Source: Natronococcus sp. A-GB7 (GTDB taxonomy: Archaea; Halobacteriota; Halobacteria; Halobacteriales; Natrialbaceae). Taken from it: a DNA stretch of 64,000 nucleotides. Shown piece by piece: positions 33,278-42,808 of this stretch. The notes beneath the pieces are model-generated. The model was given only the letters and a program-made list of their open reading frames with translations, made no database searches and was not told the origin of the DNA. Location: assembly GCF_029688865.1 (NCBI RefSeq), contig NZ_JARUKV010000002.1, positions 186,001-250,000 on the forward strand, written 5' to 3'. A program made the translations under genes and the position numbers. Within the stretch, counting starts at the first letter, position 1. Each line of letters begins with the position of its first letter.

Positions 33278-34432
33278 GTCGAGCGCCTCGAGCAACAGAT
33301 CCGGATTCGTATCGATCGCGTACTCGTAGTACCGTCCGCCGACCTCGCCCTCGTTCCGTTCCGTTCGACTCGCGATACCCAACATCGCGAGCTCGTTCAA
33401 GTGGTCCCGCATCCGACGCGGGACGAGCGAGTCCGCCGCAGCCCGATCGCAGACGATCTCGTACCGATCCTGGATGTCACGCGCTCGAGTCGGCGCCTGG
33501 CCCTCTTCGTGAAGCATCACAAGCGCGTACAGGACGAGTTGGCCTTGCTGGGTGAGCCCCGCAACACCGTCGGCGATACGGCTCCGCTCGAGCGCCGCTC
33601 GGGCGTCGTCGACGTGTCCCTCCGTGATTCGTTCTGCTTCCCGCTCGACCGCGATGTCGCCGGCTTCCATCAAGAGATCGAGACTCTGCCGGGCATCACC
33701 GGCGTCTTTCGCGCCGAACGCCGCACACTTCGCGATCACCTCGGTCGGCACGACATCGTCGTAGAACGCAACGTCGGCACGTTGCTGGAGGATATCCCGG
33801 AGTTCGTGGGCGTCGTAGGCAGGAAACTGCAGCTCCTTCTCACAGAGGCTCGACTGCACTTTCGAGCTCAGGCTCTCGCGGAACTTGAAATCGTTCGAGA
33901 TCCCAATGATTCCGACCTTGGACCGCTCGAGGTTCCCGTTCGCCCGGGCTCGAGGGATCTGGTACAGGATCGAATCGTCCTCGATGTGGTCGACCTCATC
34001 GAGAACGATGACGATAGTACCGCCGATCGAGTCGAGTTCCTCCCAGAGCCACTCGTTGACCTGCCGTCGAGGGTAACCGGTCGGTTTGAGCTGCTCATTA
34101 GGTTCCCGAAGCTCGTTTATCAGCTGAATCGCGACCTGGTAGCTCGTGCTCAGGTCCTCGCAGTTGGTCCGAACCGTCGTCAGATCGACACCGTACTCGG
34201 TCGCGTCGGACTTGAGTTCGGAAAGGAGATACCGGGTGCACGCGGTTTTCCCAACACCGGCCTTTCCGTACAGGAAGATGTTCGCAGGCTGGTCGCCGTT
34301 AATAACGGGCTGAAGTGCAGAAATATACTGCTGGAGTTCCTGATCGCGGCCAATAATCTCCTCCGGCTGGTAGTCCTCTCGAAGCGCGTCGCGGTGGCGA
34401 AAGATATCCATGTCCGGCTGAAACAATCCCAT
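33206..34432 (-). CDS. orc: Orc1/Cdc6 replication initiator
   Basis: The 408-residue AAA+ protein has Walker A GKAGVGKT (56-63), Walker B VIVLDEVDHI (about D145-E146), a sensor-1 ISNDF motif, and a C-terminal winged helix (about 310-408) that binds ORB repeats. It loads the MCM helicase at its own origin. ATG 34432 was chosen because TTTATATC, 33-40 bases upstream, is a good TATA box and further upstream is ORB DNA. ORB repeats abut this box, so self-repression by its own product is plausible. Start of the N-terminus is MGLFQPDMDIFRHRDALRED. Confidence 0.95.
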   Translation of the reverse strand: MGLFQPDMDIFRHRDALREDYQPEEIIGRDQELQQYISALQPVINGDQPANIFLYGKAGVGKTACTRYLLSELKSDATEYGVDLTTVRTNCEDLSTSYQVAIQLINELREPNEQLKPTGYPRRQVNEWLWEELDSIGGTIVIVLDEVDHIEDDSILYQIPRARANGNLERSKVGIIGISNDFKFRESLSSKVQSSLCEKELQFPAYDAHELRDILQQRADVAFYDDVVPTEVIAKCAAFGAKDAGDARQSLDLLMEAGDIAVEREAERITEGHVDDARAALERSRIADGVAGLTQQGQLVLYALVMLHEEGQAPTRARDIQDRYEIVCDRAAADSLVPRRMRDHLNELAMLGIASRTERNEGEVGGRYYEYAIDTNPDLLLEALDETVDVVGVTEAIQQRLDRGARSR

Positions 34433-34830
34433 ACTGATCGGTACTGGATGCACTCTCGACGACAGATATAAAGCCACCGTGTCGAGTGTGTCCAGTGTGT
34501 CTTCTGTCTGCTATACACCTCATCCTACCCACCCCACTGTGTCCAGTGTCTCGGGAACCGAGTGTGGGATGAGGATGTCGACGCTTGTAAACCAAAACTT
34601 GTAATTAGTATCTTTCCGGAGTTCCGAACGATAGCAAGAGAAGAGGGAGCGACAGGTCCGTTCGAGGAGAGATCGGGGTAGACAGACTGTCATAGAGATA
34701 GTCGACGGTGCAATCGCAGTACGTGTCGCGGTTGTATCCGTACACTGTTCCAGGAACCGCATACGAAGATGACCACACACAAGACGACCGAAGACACTGG
34801 ACACACTGGGGGGAGGGGGGTCGAACCGTT
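34433..34830. other. orc-linked replication origin (oriC)
   Basis: The interval upstream of orc holds ORB repeats at 34472-34501 (two overlapping imperfect copies) and 34528-34553 in one orientation. A further repeat at 34790-34811 is inverted (AGACACTGGACACACTGGGG) and ends in a G-string (GGGGGGAGGGGGG). Between them is the AT-rich stretch 34584-34616 (TAAACCAAAACTTGTAATTA), a candidate duplex-unwinding element. Inverted ORBs flanking an unwinding element next to an orc gene is the standard haloarchaeal origin layout. Confidence 0.85.
34465..34472 (-). promoter_or_regulatory. TATA box of orc
   Basis: TTTATATC on the minus strand, centred 36 bases before ATG 34432. The ORB-like repeat at 34472-34492 occupies the BRE side of the box, so Orc binding would compete with TFB/TBP. 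Confidence 0.6.
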
Positions 34831-34858
34831 CGTCTCTAGTGTCGAACCGTCGCCCGTT

Positions 34859-34889
34859 CATAAAAAATCGACTCGAGAGAGCGCCCGAG
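34859..34889 (-). terminator. T-run terminator after purC
   Basis: On the minus strand, just after the purC stop, GAGTCGATTTTTTATG gives six T residues (34862-34867), the usual archaeal intrinsic stop signal. It separates purC transcription from the origin. Confidence 0.5.
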
Positions 34890-35909
34890 TTACAGCCCCT
34901 GAACGGAGCCGATCGCACTCGAGAGCGGCGGCGCGTCGAAGACGTCCAGCCCAGTGTAGGTGTTGGTGCCGGCACAGTACATGTTCCGGGCGGTATCGAG
35001 CACTCGGTCGTCGAGCGGTTTCGGCTCGACGTCACAGAGGGACTTCCAGTCGGCGATATCCTTCTGTTTGGCCTGCGCTTTCGCGGCCTCGACGGCCTGG
35101 ACCCACTCGGGCTGGGTTCGCTTGTGGTACTGGCGAAGCACCTCCTTCGAGAGCTGGGTCGCCCCGTAGCTGAAGCGGTTCTCGTCGAACGTGCCGACGA
35201 CGTCCGCGACCCCGACGTCACCCTTATAGTAGAGACACTCGATCTTGCCGTCCTGGTGGACCAGCTCGGTCTCGGCGGCCTGCTCGGTGATGACCCGGTT
35301 GACCTCGAGCGCGAGATCCTCGAGTTCCTCGAGGTCGGCCTTCCCGGCGATCTCGTCGGCCTCCGCGCGGTCGAGCTGGCGGTCGGTCTCCTCGTACTTC
35401 GTCGTGAACTCGACGATCGGCTCCGGGAGGTCGACGGGCTCGTCGGGCCAGTCCTCGAACTCGAGGCCGTGGTCGGCTGGCTCGGTGCGCCGGCGCAGGC
35501 TCGAGCCGATCGGAACCCGGTTCCGAAAGACGATCTCGAGAGGAATCAGGAAGTTCTCGCCCGCGGCCTCGTGGTAGCTGTCGTAGTCGTACTTCCGGCC
35601 CTCGTTGGGCAGCTTCGGCGTCTGGGTGAGGTCGATCGCCATCTGCCAGGGCGGGCGCGAGGCCTCATCGAGCGAGCACACCTCACCGTTCTCGACGACG
35701 CCGCGGTAGTGGGTCGGTACGCCCGCCTCCTCGAGCAGCTCGAAGTTGAACGCGCCCATCGTACAGAGGCTCGCGCCCTTGTCGGGAATCTGGTCGGGCA
35801 TCTTCCCCCAGTCGAACACGGAGTAGTCGTCAGTGAAGACGAACGAGCCCTCCCCGAGGCTGTCTGCGGTGGCCTCCTCTTCGATGTGGAACTCCTTGAC
35901 GCTCGTCAT
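34890..35909 (-). CDS. purC: phosphoribosylaminoimidazole-succinocarboxamide synthase PurC
   Basis: The 339-residue SAICAR synthetase (archaeal long form) joins CAIR and aspartate in step 8 of purine synthesis. ATG 35909 (MTSVKEFHIEEEATADSLGE) was chosen over an ATG three codons earlier. Features: FVFTDDYSVFDWGKMPDQIP, which matches the ATP/substrate segment, EIVFRNRVPIGSSLRRR, and a C-terminal helix region with DRVLDTARNMYCAGTNTYTG. It is a single gene with its own T-run terminator and borders the replication origin. Confidence 0.93.
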   Translation of the reverse strand: MTSVKEFHIEEEATADSLGEGSFVFTDDYSVFDWGKMPDQIPDKGASLCTMGAFNFELLEEAGVPTHYRGVVENGEVCSLDEASRPPWQMAIDLTQTPKLPNEGRKYDYDSYHEAAGENFLIPLEIVFRNRVPIGSSLRRRTEPADHGLEFEDWPDEPVDLPEPIVEFTTKYEETDRQLDRAEADEIAGKADLEELEDLALEVNRVITEQAAETELVHQDGKIECLYYKGDVGVADVVGTFDENRFSYGATQLSKEVLRQYHKRTQPEWVQAVEAAKAQAKQKDIADWKSLCDVEPKPLDDRVLDTARNMYCAGTNTYTGLDVFDAPPLSSAIGSVQGL

Positions 35910-36068
35910 CCGAGACACCTCTGGGCAGCCGGGCGGCCGCGGTTCATGTGTCAGATGCGGAGGCCGGACGGTAAGAAGGTTTCAGTATCGGCGCGGACGG
36001 CTCCCACTGCGACTCGAGAGCGTCCGGTAGTTAATAACGTATACCCGACCGGCGTCCCTCCGAATCGT

Positions 36069-36866
36069 ATGGAACTCAACTACAGACGACGCGGCACCGG
36101 CGAGCCGCTGCTTCTCGTTCACGGACTGGGCGGCAGCTGGCGGACGTGGACGCCGGTACTCGACGCGCTGGCCGCCGAGCGAGAGGTGATCGCGGTCGAT
36201 CTCCCTGGACACGGCGAGACGCCGTCGCTATCGGGTGAGGTCTCCATCGACACCCTCGCGACGGCTGTCACCTCGTTTCTGGAGGCTCGCGACCTCGAGG
36301 GGGTCGACGTCGTCGGAAACTCGATGGGCGGACGACTCGTCCTCGAGCTCGCGCGCAGGGGAACGGTCGGTTCGACCGTCGCGCTCGCTCCGGGCGGGTT
36401 CTGGGACGGGTGGGAGCGGTACTTCTTCTACGCGACTCTCGCACCGTCGATCCGTCTCGTTCGCCTGCTGCAGCCGATTATGGGCCGTCTCACGGCCAGC
36501 TCGGTGGGACGGACCCTGCTGCTGGCGCAGCTCTCGGCGCGACCCTGGGAGCTACCCGCGGACGTCACCCGCGAGGAGATGCGGACCTTCGCCGATTCGC
36601 CCGCCTTCGACGAACTGTTGTATCGGTTGGCGTTCGAATCCGGGCAGTCCGGAACGGACTCCGCGCCGGGATCGATCGTGATCGGGTGGGGACGGACGGA
36701 TCGGGTTACCCTCTCCCGTCAGGCGAAACGAGCGCTGAACCGGTTCCCGAACGCGAAGCTGTACTGGTTCGAGGAGTGCGGGCACTACCCCCACTGGGAC
36801 GCCCCCGAAGAGACCGCGCGGTTGATCCTCGCCGGTACTGCCGGCGACGACTCCGACGGCTCGTGA
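36069..36866 (+). CDS. alpha/beta hydrolase
   Basis: The 265-residue enzyme has the oxyanion motif LLLVHGLGGSWRTW (about 15-28), nucleophile elbow VGNSMGG (Ser near 94), Asp in IGWGRTDR and His in ECGHYPHWDAPEE. It is similar to BioH/esterase-type hydrolases. Substrate unknown. It is divergent from purC across about 160 bases, and 121 bases upstream of cofH. Confidence 0.9.
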   Translation: MELNYRRRGTGEPLLLVHGLGGSWRTWTPVLDALAAEREVIAVDLPGHGETPSLSGEVSIDTLATAVTSFLEARDLEGVDVVGNSMGGRLVLELARRGTVGSTVALAPGGFWDGWERYFFYATLAPSIRLVRLLQPIMGRLTASSVGRTLLLAQLSARPWELPADVTREEMRTFADSPAFDELLYRLAFESGQSGTDSAPGSIVIGWGRTDRVTLSRQAKRALNRFPNAKLYWFEECGHYPHWDAPEETARLILAGTAGDDSDGS

Positions 36867-36987
36867 GTCGGCCCGGTACGCAAAGGTCGCGAACCCGACC
36901 GCTCGCAGCCGCCGAGAGACCGTGGCTCGAGCGAGCTGAGCGACCGATCCACCACCCTTTTCTCGCTGTACTGGTATTGATACGCCG

Positions 36988-38361
36988 ATGGAGCGACCGG
37001 TGACCGAGGCAGACCTCGAGTTCGATCACGTTCCCGACACCGACCAGTCCTTCGAGAACGCGCTCGCGAAGGCCCGCGACGGCGACCGCCTGACCGTCGA
37101 CGACGCGATCGAACTGCTGACGACGGGAACGGACGGCGAGGGGATCGACCGCCGACGCAAGGAGCGCGTGCTCGAGGCTGCCGACCGACGCCGAGCCGAG
37201 GACGTCGGCGAGGAGGTCACCTTCGTCGCGAACCTGAACAACAACGTCACCACTGCCTGCAACGTGGGCTGTCTGTTCTGTAACTTCAAGGACGCCGCCC
37301 ACACCTTCGAGAACGAGTACGAGGCCGAGACGGTCGGCTTTACGAAGACGCCCGCCGACTCCCGCGAGACCGTCGCCGACGCGGTCGAACGGGGAATATA
37401 CGAGGTGACCTCGGTGTCGGGGCTCCACCCCGCGTTCGCCCTCGACGACGAACACCTCGAGATCCTCCGCGAGCATCCGACTCCGAAGGAAGTCAACTTC
37501 AAACCGCCCGAGGTCTACGAGACCGATCCCGGGACCTACGCCGAGCAGCTCGAGGCGATGAGCGTCGACGGCGTCCACGTCCACTCGATGACCCCCGAAG
37601 AGGCCTACCACGCCCGCCGGGGGACCGACTGGTCCTACGAGGAGGTCTACCGCAGACTGCAGGAGGCGGGTCTCGATACCGTTCCGGGAACGGCCGCCGA
37701 GATCCTCGTCGACGAGGTCCGCGAGGTCATCTGTCCCGGCAAGATCGGGACGGAAGGATGGCTCGAGGCGATGGAGGCCGCCGCCGACGTCGGACTCGGG
37801 CTGACGGCGACGATCATGTACGGCCACGTCGAGAACGAGGCCCACCGCGCGATGCACCTGAAACGCGTTCGCGAACTCCAGGAGCGCGTCGACGGCGCGA
37901 TTACGGAGTTCGTCCCGCTCTCGTTCGTCCACCAGAACACGCCGCTGTTCGAGCACGACGTCGTCTCGAGCGGTCCGAGCGACGACGAGGACGAACTCCT
38001 GATCGCCGTCTCCCGACTCTTCCTCGACAACGTCGATCACATCCAGTCCTCGTGGGTCAAGTACGGCGACCAGCAGGGACTGAAGATGCTCTCCTGTGGC
38101 GCCGACGACTTCATGGGAACGATCCTCTCCGAGGAGATCACCAAGCGCGCGGGCGGCGAGTACGGCGAGTTCCGCTCCTTCGCGGACTACGTCGATCTCG
38201 TCGGCTCGATCGGCCGCGTGCCGGTCGAACGGTCGACCGACTACGAGAAACGGCGCGTGATCGACCCCGATGATCCGCCGTTCGGCCCCGAACTCGGCCC
38301 GAAGGCCGACGGGACGCCGCTGCTCGAGCGCGAGGAGCGAACGGTTCCGGCCGACGACTGA
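36988..38361 (+). CDS. cofH: Fo synthase subunit CofH (radical SAM)
   Basis: This 457-residue enzyme has the radical SAM Cys triplet C91-x3-C95-x2-C98 in CNVGCLFCNF. CofH joins a tyrosine-derived radical to 5-amino-6-ribitylaminouracil; CofG then closes the ring to give Fo, the deazaflavin precursor of coenzyme F420. Conserved segments are VSGLHPAF and PSSW-like HIQSSWVKYG, then LSCGADDFMGTILSEEI. CofG and CofC are in the opposite orientation 3.2 kb away. The charged N-terminal 75 residues are longer than in methanogens. Confidence 0.94.
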   Translation: MERPVTEADLEFDHVPDTDQSFENALAKARDGDRLTVDDAIELLTTGTDGEGIDRRRKERVLEAADRRRAEDVGEEVTFVANLNNNVTTACNVGCLFCNFKDAAHTFENEYEAETVGFTKTPADSRETVADAVERGIYEVTSVSGLHPAFALDDEHLEILREHPTPKEVNFKPPEVYETDPGTYAEQLEAMSVDGVHVHSMTPEEAYHARRGTDWSYEEVYRRLQEAGLDTVPGTAAEILVDEVREVICPGKIGTEGWLEAMEAAADVGLGLTATIMYGHVENEAHRAMHLKRVRELQERVDGAITEFVPLSFVHQNTPLFEHDVVSSGPSDDEDELLIAVSRLFLDNVDHIQSSWVKYGDQQGLKMLSCGADDFMGTILSEEITKRAGGEYGEFRSFADYVDLVGSIGRVPVERSTDYEKRRVIDPDDPPFGPELGPKADGTPLLEREERTVPADD

Positions 38362-38403
38362 TTCCGACGCAGCTTTTTGCCGGCGCTGCACGTACCGGCA
38401 GCT

Positions 38404-38676
38404 ATGAACCACCTCCTCGAGATCGGCGACCGCAGCTGGCGGTTGCCGAACCACGCCCACCTCGTCGTCTACGAGCGCGAGGAAAGCGAACGCGGCCTGC
38501 TCACGATCTACGACTGTGGTGCGACCCAGGGGCCGCCGAAGGCACAGTTATTGGGCACCTTAGAATCCGTCGACGTTGAGGCCGTGATCGAACCGAATCC
38601 AACGGGTCGAGTCGTGAGCCTGCGCGAGACCGCGTCGCTCGAAGAGATCGAGTCCGATCGGTACCGGATCGCCTGA
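38404..38676 (+). CDS. conserved hypothetical protein
   Basis: This 90-residue protein starts MNHLLEIGDRSWRLPNHAHL at ATG 38404. It is mainly beta-strand (HLVVYEREESERGLLTIYDC) and soluble. The family is not known to me. It follows cofH by 42 bases in the same direction, so co-transcription is possible, but a link to F420 is not shown. Confidence 0.7.
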   Translation: MNHLLEIGDRSWRLPNHAHLVVYEREESERGLLTIYDCGATQGPPKAQLLGTLESVDVEAVIEPNPTGRVVSLRETASLEEIESDRYRIA

Positions 38677-38694
38677 AAACGAGAACGGGTCCCG

Positions 38695-38946
38695 CTACTT
38701 CGCGCCGCGGGCGCGTCCGAGCTCGTCGTCGCGTTCGCGCTCGCGTTCGACGACGTCGACCGACGGCGTTTCGGCCGTCGAGCGTGCGACGGCGTAGCCG
38801 AGCGCCGCGATGCTGCAGAGCCCGATCACGCCGCCGACGATAGAGACGACGCTCAGGCCGGTGACGAACAGGCTGCCGACGAGGATCGCCGAGCCGACAC
38901 AGAGGCCGAGGAGCGGCGCGGCGAACCGAATGGTATCATCGTGCAT
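38695..38946 (-). CDS. small two-helix membrane protein
   Basis: The protein has 83 residues with two membrane helices (FAAPLLGLCVGSAILVGSLF and VVSIVGGVIGLCSIAALGYA) and a charged cytoplasmic tail (VVERERERDDELGRARG). No family recognised. It is convergent with the small gene before it (18-base gap). Confidence 0.7.
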   Translation of the reverse strand: MHDDTIRFAAPLLGLCVGSAILVGSLFVTGLSVVSIVGGVIGLCSIAALGYAVARSTAETPSVDVVERERERDDELGRARGAK

Positions 38947-39072
38947 ACCGAAGCTACGACTCGAGCGGAGATATACCCCGTCACCGTTTCGCTGGTAGGT
39001 CCGCCGAACTGGCTGATCCCTGCCGAAGACGCTGTTGGGCTCGAGGATGAGTCTGACGGCGTCCCTCCGAGC

Positions 39073-39936
39073 TCACTCGTAGGTCGTCGTGTAGCCGCCG
39101 TCCCAGCACAGATCGCCGCCGTTGAGGTGGCGCGCGTGACTCGAAAAGCCGAAGACGAACAGGTTCGCCACTTCGATCGGGGTCATCATCTCCTTCGTTC
39201 GGGCCTGTCCGAGCATCACGTCCTCGATCACCTCCTGTTCCGTGATCCCGCGCTCGGCGGCCGTCTCCTCGATCTGATCGACCATCAGCGGCGTCAGCAC
39301 GTAGCCGACGCTCACCGAAAAGCCACGGAGCGTCCCGTCGCCTTCGGCCGCGATCGCCCGCGTCAGTCCCGTGAGTCCGTGTTTCATCGTGATGTACGCC
39401 GGTTTCTTCTGTGTCGCGTAGTGGCCGTGGATCGAGGACATGTTGGCGATCGCGCCGACGCCGTCATCGGTCGCCTCGATGTGGGGGATCACGTGCTTCG
39501 AGAGCAAGAACGGCGATCGGAGCATGAGATCGTGCATGAGATCGTAGCGATCCATCGGGAAGTCGACGAGCGACGCGATGTGTTGCATCCCGGCGATGTT
39601 CGCGGCGTATCGGACCGTCCCGAGTTCGGCCGCCTCCTCGACGGCGGCCTCGACGGCGGCGTCGTCGGTGAGGTCGCACTCGATCGGAACGACGCGTCCG
39701 TCGGCGTCTACCGAGCCGGCGACGTCGACGGTCTCGTCGAGCCCGTCCTCGTCGATGTCGAGGGCGGCGACGGTCAGTTCGTTGCTCGCGAGTGCGACCG
39801 CCGTCGCCCGACCGATGCCGGATCCGGCGCCGGTGACGATCGCGACGGTGTCGGTCGTGAATCGGTCGTCGGGAACACGGAGGACGTCGTCTGCCGTCAG
39901 TTCCGGGGGAACCAGATCGGTTGCTTCGTCTGACAT
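39073..39936 (-). CDS. SDR family oxidoreductase, 3-hydroxybutyrate dehydrogenase-like
   Basis: The 287-residue short-chain dehydrogenase has the NAD(P) motif IVTGAGSGIG (about 33-42), NIAGMQH, catalytic Ser in ANMSSIHGHYA and YxxxK in AYITMKHG. The SSIHG...AY.T.KHG arrangement matches bacterial 3-hydroxybutyrate dehydrogenases, which oxidise 3-hydroxybutyrate from PHB breakdown; other hydroxyacyl substrates are possible. An N-terminal extension of about 30 acidic residues is added. It is a single gene. Confidence 0.85.
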   Translation of the reverse strand: MSDEATDLVPPELTADDVLRVPDDRFTTDTVAIVTGAGSGIGRATAVALASNELTVAALDIDEDGLDETVDVAGSVDADGRVVPIECDLTDDAAVEAAVEEAAELGTVRYAANIAGMQHIASLVDFPMDRYDLMHDLMLRSPFLLSKHVIPHIEATDDGVGAIANMSSIHGHYATQKKPAYITMKHGLTGLTRAIAAEGDGTLRGFSVSVGYVLTPLMVDQIEETAAERGITEQEVIEDVMLGQARTKEMMTPIEVANLFVFGFSSHARHLNGGDLCWDGGYTTTYE

Positions 39937-40039
39937 CAGTGTGAGACGTGCGGGCGAGCGTCATAACGTTCCGGGTCGCCCTCCTCGGCTCCCTGGTCTC
40001 GACGGCCGCCGGAATTCGCGTCGAGCCCGCGAGGTCGGT

Positions 40040-41434
40040 TCAGTCCCCCTGCTCGCGCCGGCCGCCGTGTTCCGCGTAGAACCGATCGACGAGCCACGCC
40101 GTCGCCGACTGTTTGTGCCCGTCGGGAACGTAGACGAACGGGATTGGCGCGTCGAACGCCCGCTCGCCGTACAGCCCCCAGTCGCCCGCCGATCGAGTCG
40201 TTCCGCCGTAAGCGATCGGGATCTCCTTCAACTCCGCGGGCTCGTACTCCGGGACGTACGAACGCTCGATCCAGATCTCGTGGGCGGGCAGGTCGAACCG
40301 CTCGGCGAGTGACTCCTCCAGCCGGTCGTCGTTCGAGACGAGCCACTGGCCGAACGCGTCGAGGTCGGCGTCGATGCGGTCGGCGTAGGCGATGCGGTGC
40401 TTCCAGCAGGTTTTCGGAAACTGCCGTCTACGGAATCGCTCATGTAGCGCCGCGAGCGTCGTCTCGGGGTTGTCGCGGGCGGCGACCCGAAGTCGCTCCA
40501 TCACCGTGTTGTCGTCGACGTACCCCTCGAGGATCCCCTCGAGCGTCACCGGTGGCTCCCCCGTCACAGTTGCCAGTTCCTCGACGAGCTCCCGCAGGAG
40601 GACGTTCGCATACACCGACTTGTGGTGCTGAGTGACCCACATGTAGAGTGCGATCCGTCCCTCGAGGTAGTTGCCGAGCGTCGAGAGGGCCTTCTCCGAG
40701 AGCGCCAGCCCCTCCTCGGGGTGGGCGGTGTAGGAGTCGACCATTCGGTCGGTGTCGAAGCTCAACACGTCCGCGCCGGTCATCTGGTTGTCCCGCGTGA
40801 TGTAGTCGAGCCGATCGACGTCGATCGGCGAGTGGAGCAGCTGGGCGCCCAGCCCGTGCTGCCAGGGGCCGCCGCGCTCGTAAACGAGGCTGTACCCGAG
40901 CACGTACGCACAGACCTCGAACGGGTCGACTTCCATCGCCTCCAGGTCGTCTCGGAACTCCCGGAGGATGATCAGGCAGCCGAGCAGTTCGTGGTCGTTC
41001 GCCGCCCGGAGCGGCGCCTCGTCGACGCTGGCGTCGCGAAACGCCGCCTGCAGTCCGCGGTCGGCGAGGCGCTCGCGGATCTCGGTCGTATCCAGAAACG
41101 GCTCGCAGATGTGGGAAAACGGCGGATGGCCGACGTCGTGGAGCAGGCAGGCACACTCGAGGGTTCGCTGGATCTCGTCGAGGGTGGACTCGGGCGTGTC
41201 GCGAACGAAGTAGGGCTCCTCGCGCAGGTTCTCGAACACCGTTCGACCGAGATGGTAGACCCCCAGACTGTGCTCGAAGCGTGTGTGGTTCGCGCCCGGG
41301 TAGACGAGATTCGTCGCCGACAGCTGGCGGACGTACCGGAGCCGCTGGAACGCCGACCGGTCGACGACGCGCTCGACCAGCGGCTCCGGCAGCTCGATGT
41401 AGCCGTGTACCGGGTCCTTGATCTGGGTAACCAT
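40040..41434 (-). CDS. HD-domain phosphohydrolase (dNTPase-like)
   Basis: The 464-residue protein starts MVTQIKDPVHGYIELPEPLV, the signature of the YdhJ/SAMHD1-like HD family. Metal ligands: H in NHTRFEHSLGVYHL, HD in CLLHDVGHPPFSH, and a later D in DVDRLDYITRD. Such enzymes hydrolyse dNTPs to deoxynucleoside and triphosphate, or related nucleotides. The C-terminal 200 residues are an added domain. No regulator is adjacent. Confidence 0.9.
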   Translation of the reverse strand: MVTQIKDPVHGYIELPEPLVERVVDRSAFQRLRYVRQLSATNLVYPGANHTRFEHSLGVYHLGRTVFENLREEPYFVRDTPESTLDEIQRTLECACLLHDVGHPPFSHICEPFLDTTEIRERLADRGLQAAFRDASVDEAPLRAANDHELLGCLIILREFRDDLEAMEVDPFEVCAYVLGYSLVYERGGPWQHGLGAQLLHSPIDVDRLDYITRDNQMTGADVLSFDTDRMVDSYTAHPEEGLALSEKALSTLGNYLEGRIALYMWVTQHHKSVYANVLLRELVEELATVTGEPPVTLEGILEGYVDDNTVMERLRVAARDNPETTLAALHERFRRRQFPKTCWKHRIAYADRIDADLDAFGQWLVSNDDRLEESLAERFDLPAHEIWIERSYVPEYEPAELKEIPIAYGGTTRSAGDWGLYGERAFDAPIPFVYVPDGHKQSATAWLVDRFYAEHGGRREQGD

Positions 41435-41562
41435 CGGTTGTGGGAGAACCCGCCCGCCGCGGGCTTACGCTTTCGGTTCCCGTTCGCTTCGCGCGGGCGG
41501 CGTCGGCCGAGGGGTGCTCCTCGAACCCGTCGACCGAGGAGCGATCTACCGAGCGCGCCGGG

Positions 41563-42735
41563 TTAGCAGCGGTTCACGAGGCCCTCACCCTCGAGAACCG
41601 CCCGGTAGCGCCGGCCAGCCGCGTCGTCGGCCTCGAGTGCGTCTCGAATCTCCGGCGAAATCCACTCACGGCCGCGATCGTCGGCTCCGGTGCCGTCGGC
41701 CGCAACCCCGTCGAACCCGTCCGTCCGCTGGTCGTTCGGGAGGAACCGCTCGTAGACCGGAAGCCGCTCACGCAGGGGCACGCCGGCTTCGTCGGCGATC
41801 TCCTCGAGTTCCCGCAGCGCTGGCCAGGCGTAGTCGGGGTTGATGTGGTCGTCGGTGATCGGCGAGACTCCGCCCAGGTCGTCGACACCGCAGTCGATCA
41901 GCTCGCGGACCGGGGCGAGGTTGGGCGGCACCTGGACCGAGATTTCCTCGGGCAGGGCGACGCGAGCCATCGCCGTCACGCGGCGCATCGTCTCGAGGTC
42001 CGGGCTTCCGTCGGACCACCGCTCGTTCTCGGCGACGGGCTGGACGATCACCTCCTGGACGTGATCGTAGCGCTCGTGCAGCGACCGGATCGCCAGCAGG
42101 CTCTCGGCGCGGTCGCGCCAGTCCTCGCCGATTCCAACGAGGATCCCGGTGGTGAAGGCGACGTCGAGTTTCCCCGCGTTCTCGATCGTTCGCAGGCGCT
42201 GCCCCGGCTCCTTCCGGCGGGGACCCGCGTGGGCGCCGACCTCGGCCGTCGTCTCGAGCATCACGCCCATGCTGGCGTTGACGTCCGCCACCGTCTCCAT
42301 CTGCCCGAAGGTCTGATCGCCGGGGTTCGAGTGCGGGAGCAGCCCCGCCTCGAGGGCGACCTCGCAGGCAGCCCGCAAGTAGTCGTGGATCGAGTCGTAC
42401 CCCCACTCCTCGAGCTGAGCGTGGATCTCGGTGTAGCGGTCGTCGGGGTCGTCGCCGAACGTAAACAGCGCCTCCGTGCAGCCGGCGTCGGCGCCGCGTT
42501 CGCAGATCTCCCGGACTTCCTCGAGCGAGAGCAGTGAGGCCTCGCCGGGCGGGTCGAAGTACGTGCAGTAGGTGCAGGTGTACCGGCAGGCGGTCGTCAG
42601 CGGGACGAAGACGTTCCGCGCGAAGTGGAGTTCCGGCGGCGCGGCGACGTCCTCGGGACCGACCGCGAGCAGCCGCTCGACGGCCGCATCGTCGATCTCG
42701 AGGGTAACGCCGTACTCGCTCGCGCCGGGAATCAT
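41563..42735 (-). CDS. cofG: Fo synthase subunit CofG (radical SAM)
   Basis: The 390-residue partner of CofH has the radical SAM triplet C50-x3-C54-x2-C57 in CRYTCTYCTYF. It catalyses the second radical step of Fo formation. Other conserved parts are FTFGDDPDDRY, HSNPGDQTFGQME and GGVSPITDDHINP. It follows cofC by 73 bases on the same strand, in the unit cetZ-cofC-cofG. Start ATG 42735 gives MIPGASEYGV. Confidence 0.94.
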   Translation of the reverse strand: MIPGASEYGVTLEIDDAAVERLLAVGPEDVAAPPELHFARNVFVPLTTACRYTCTYCTYFDPPGEASLLSLEEVREICERGADAGCTEALFTFGDDPDDRYTEIHAQLEEWGYDSIHDYLRAACEVALEAGLLPHSNPGDQTFGQMETVADVNASMGVMLETTAEVGAHAGPRRKEPGQRLRTIENAGKLDVAFTTGILVGIGEDWRDRAESLLAIRSLHERYDHVQEVIVQPVAENERWSDGSPDLETMRRVTAMARVALPEEISVQVPPNLAPVRELIDCGVDDLGGVSPITDDHINPDYAWPALRELEEIADEAGVPLRERLPVYERFLPNDQRTDGFDGVAADGTGADDRGREWISPEIRDALEADDAAGRRYRAVLEGEGLVNRC

Positions 42736-42808
42736 TGTCTCGAACTGTCGTCGCTGGGATCATAAGGGCTTCTCGTTGGACTGCGGACCGCCCCGACGTC
42801 GAACAGCC

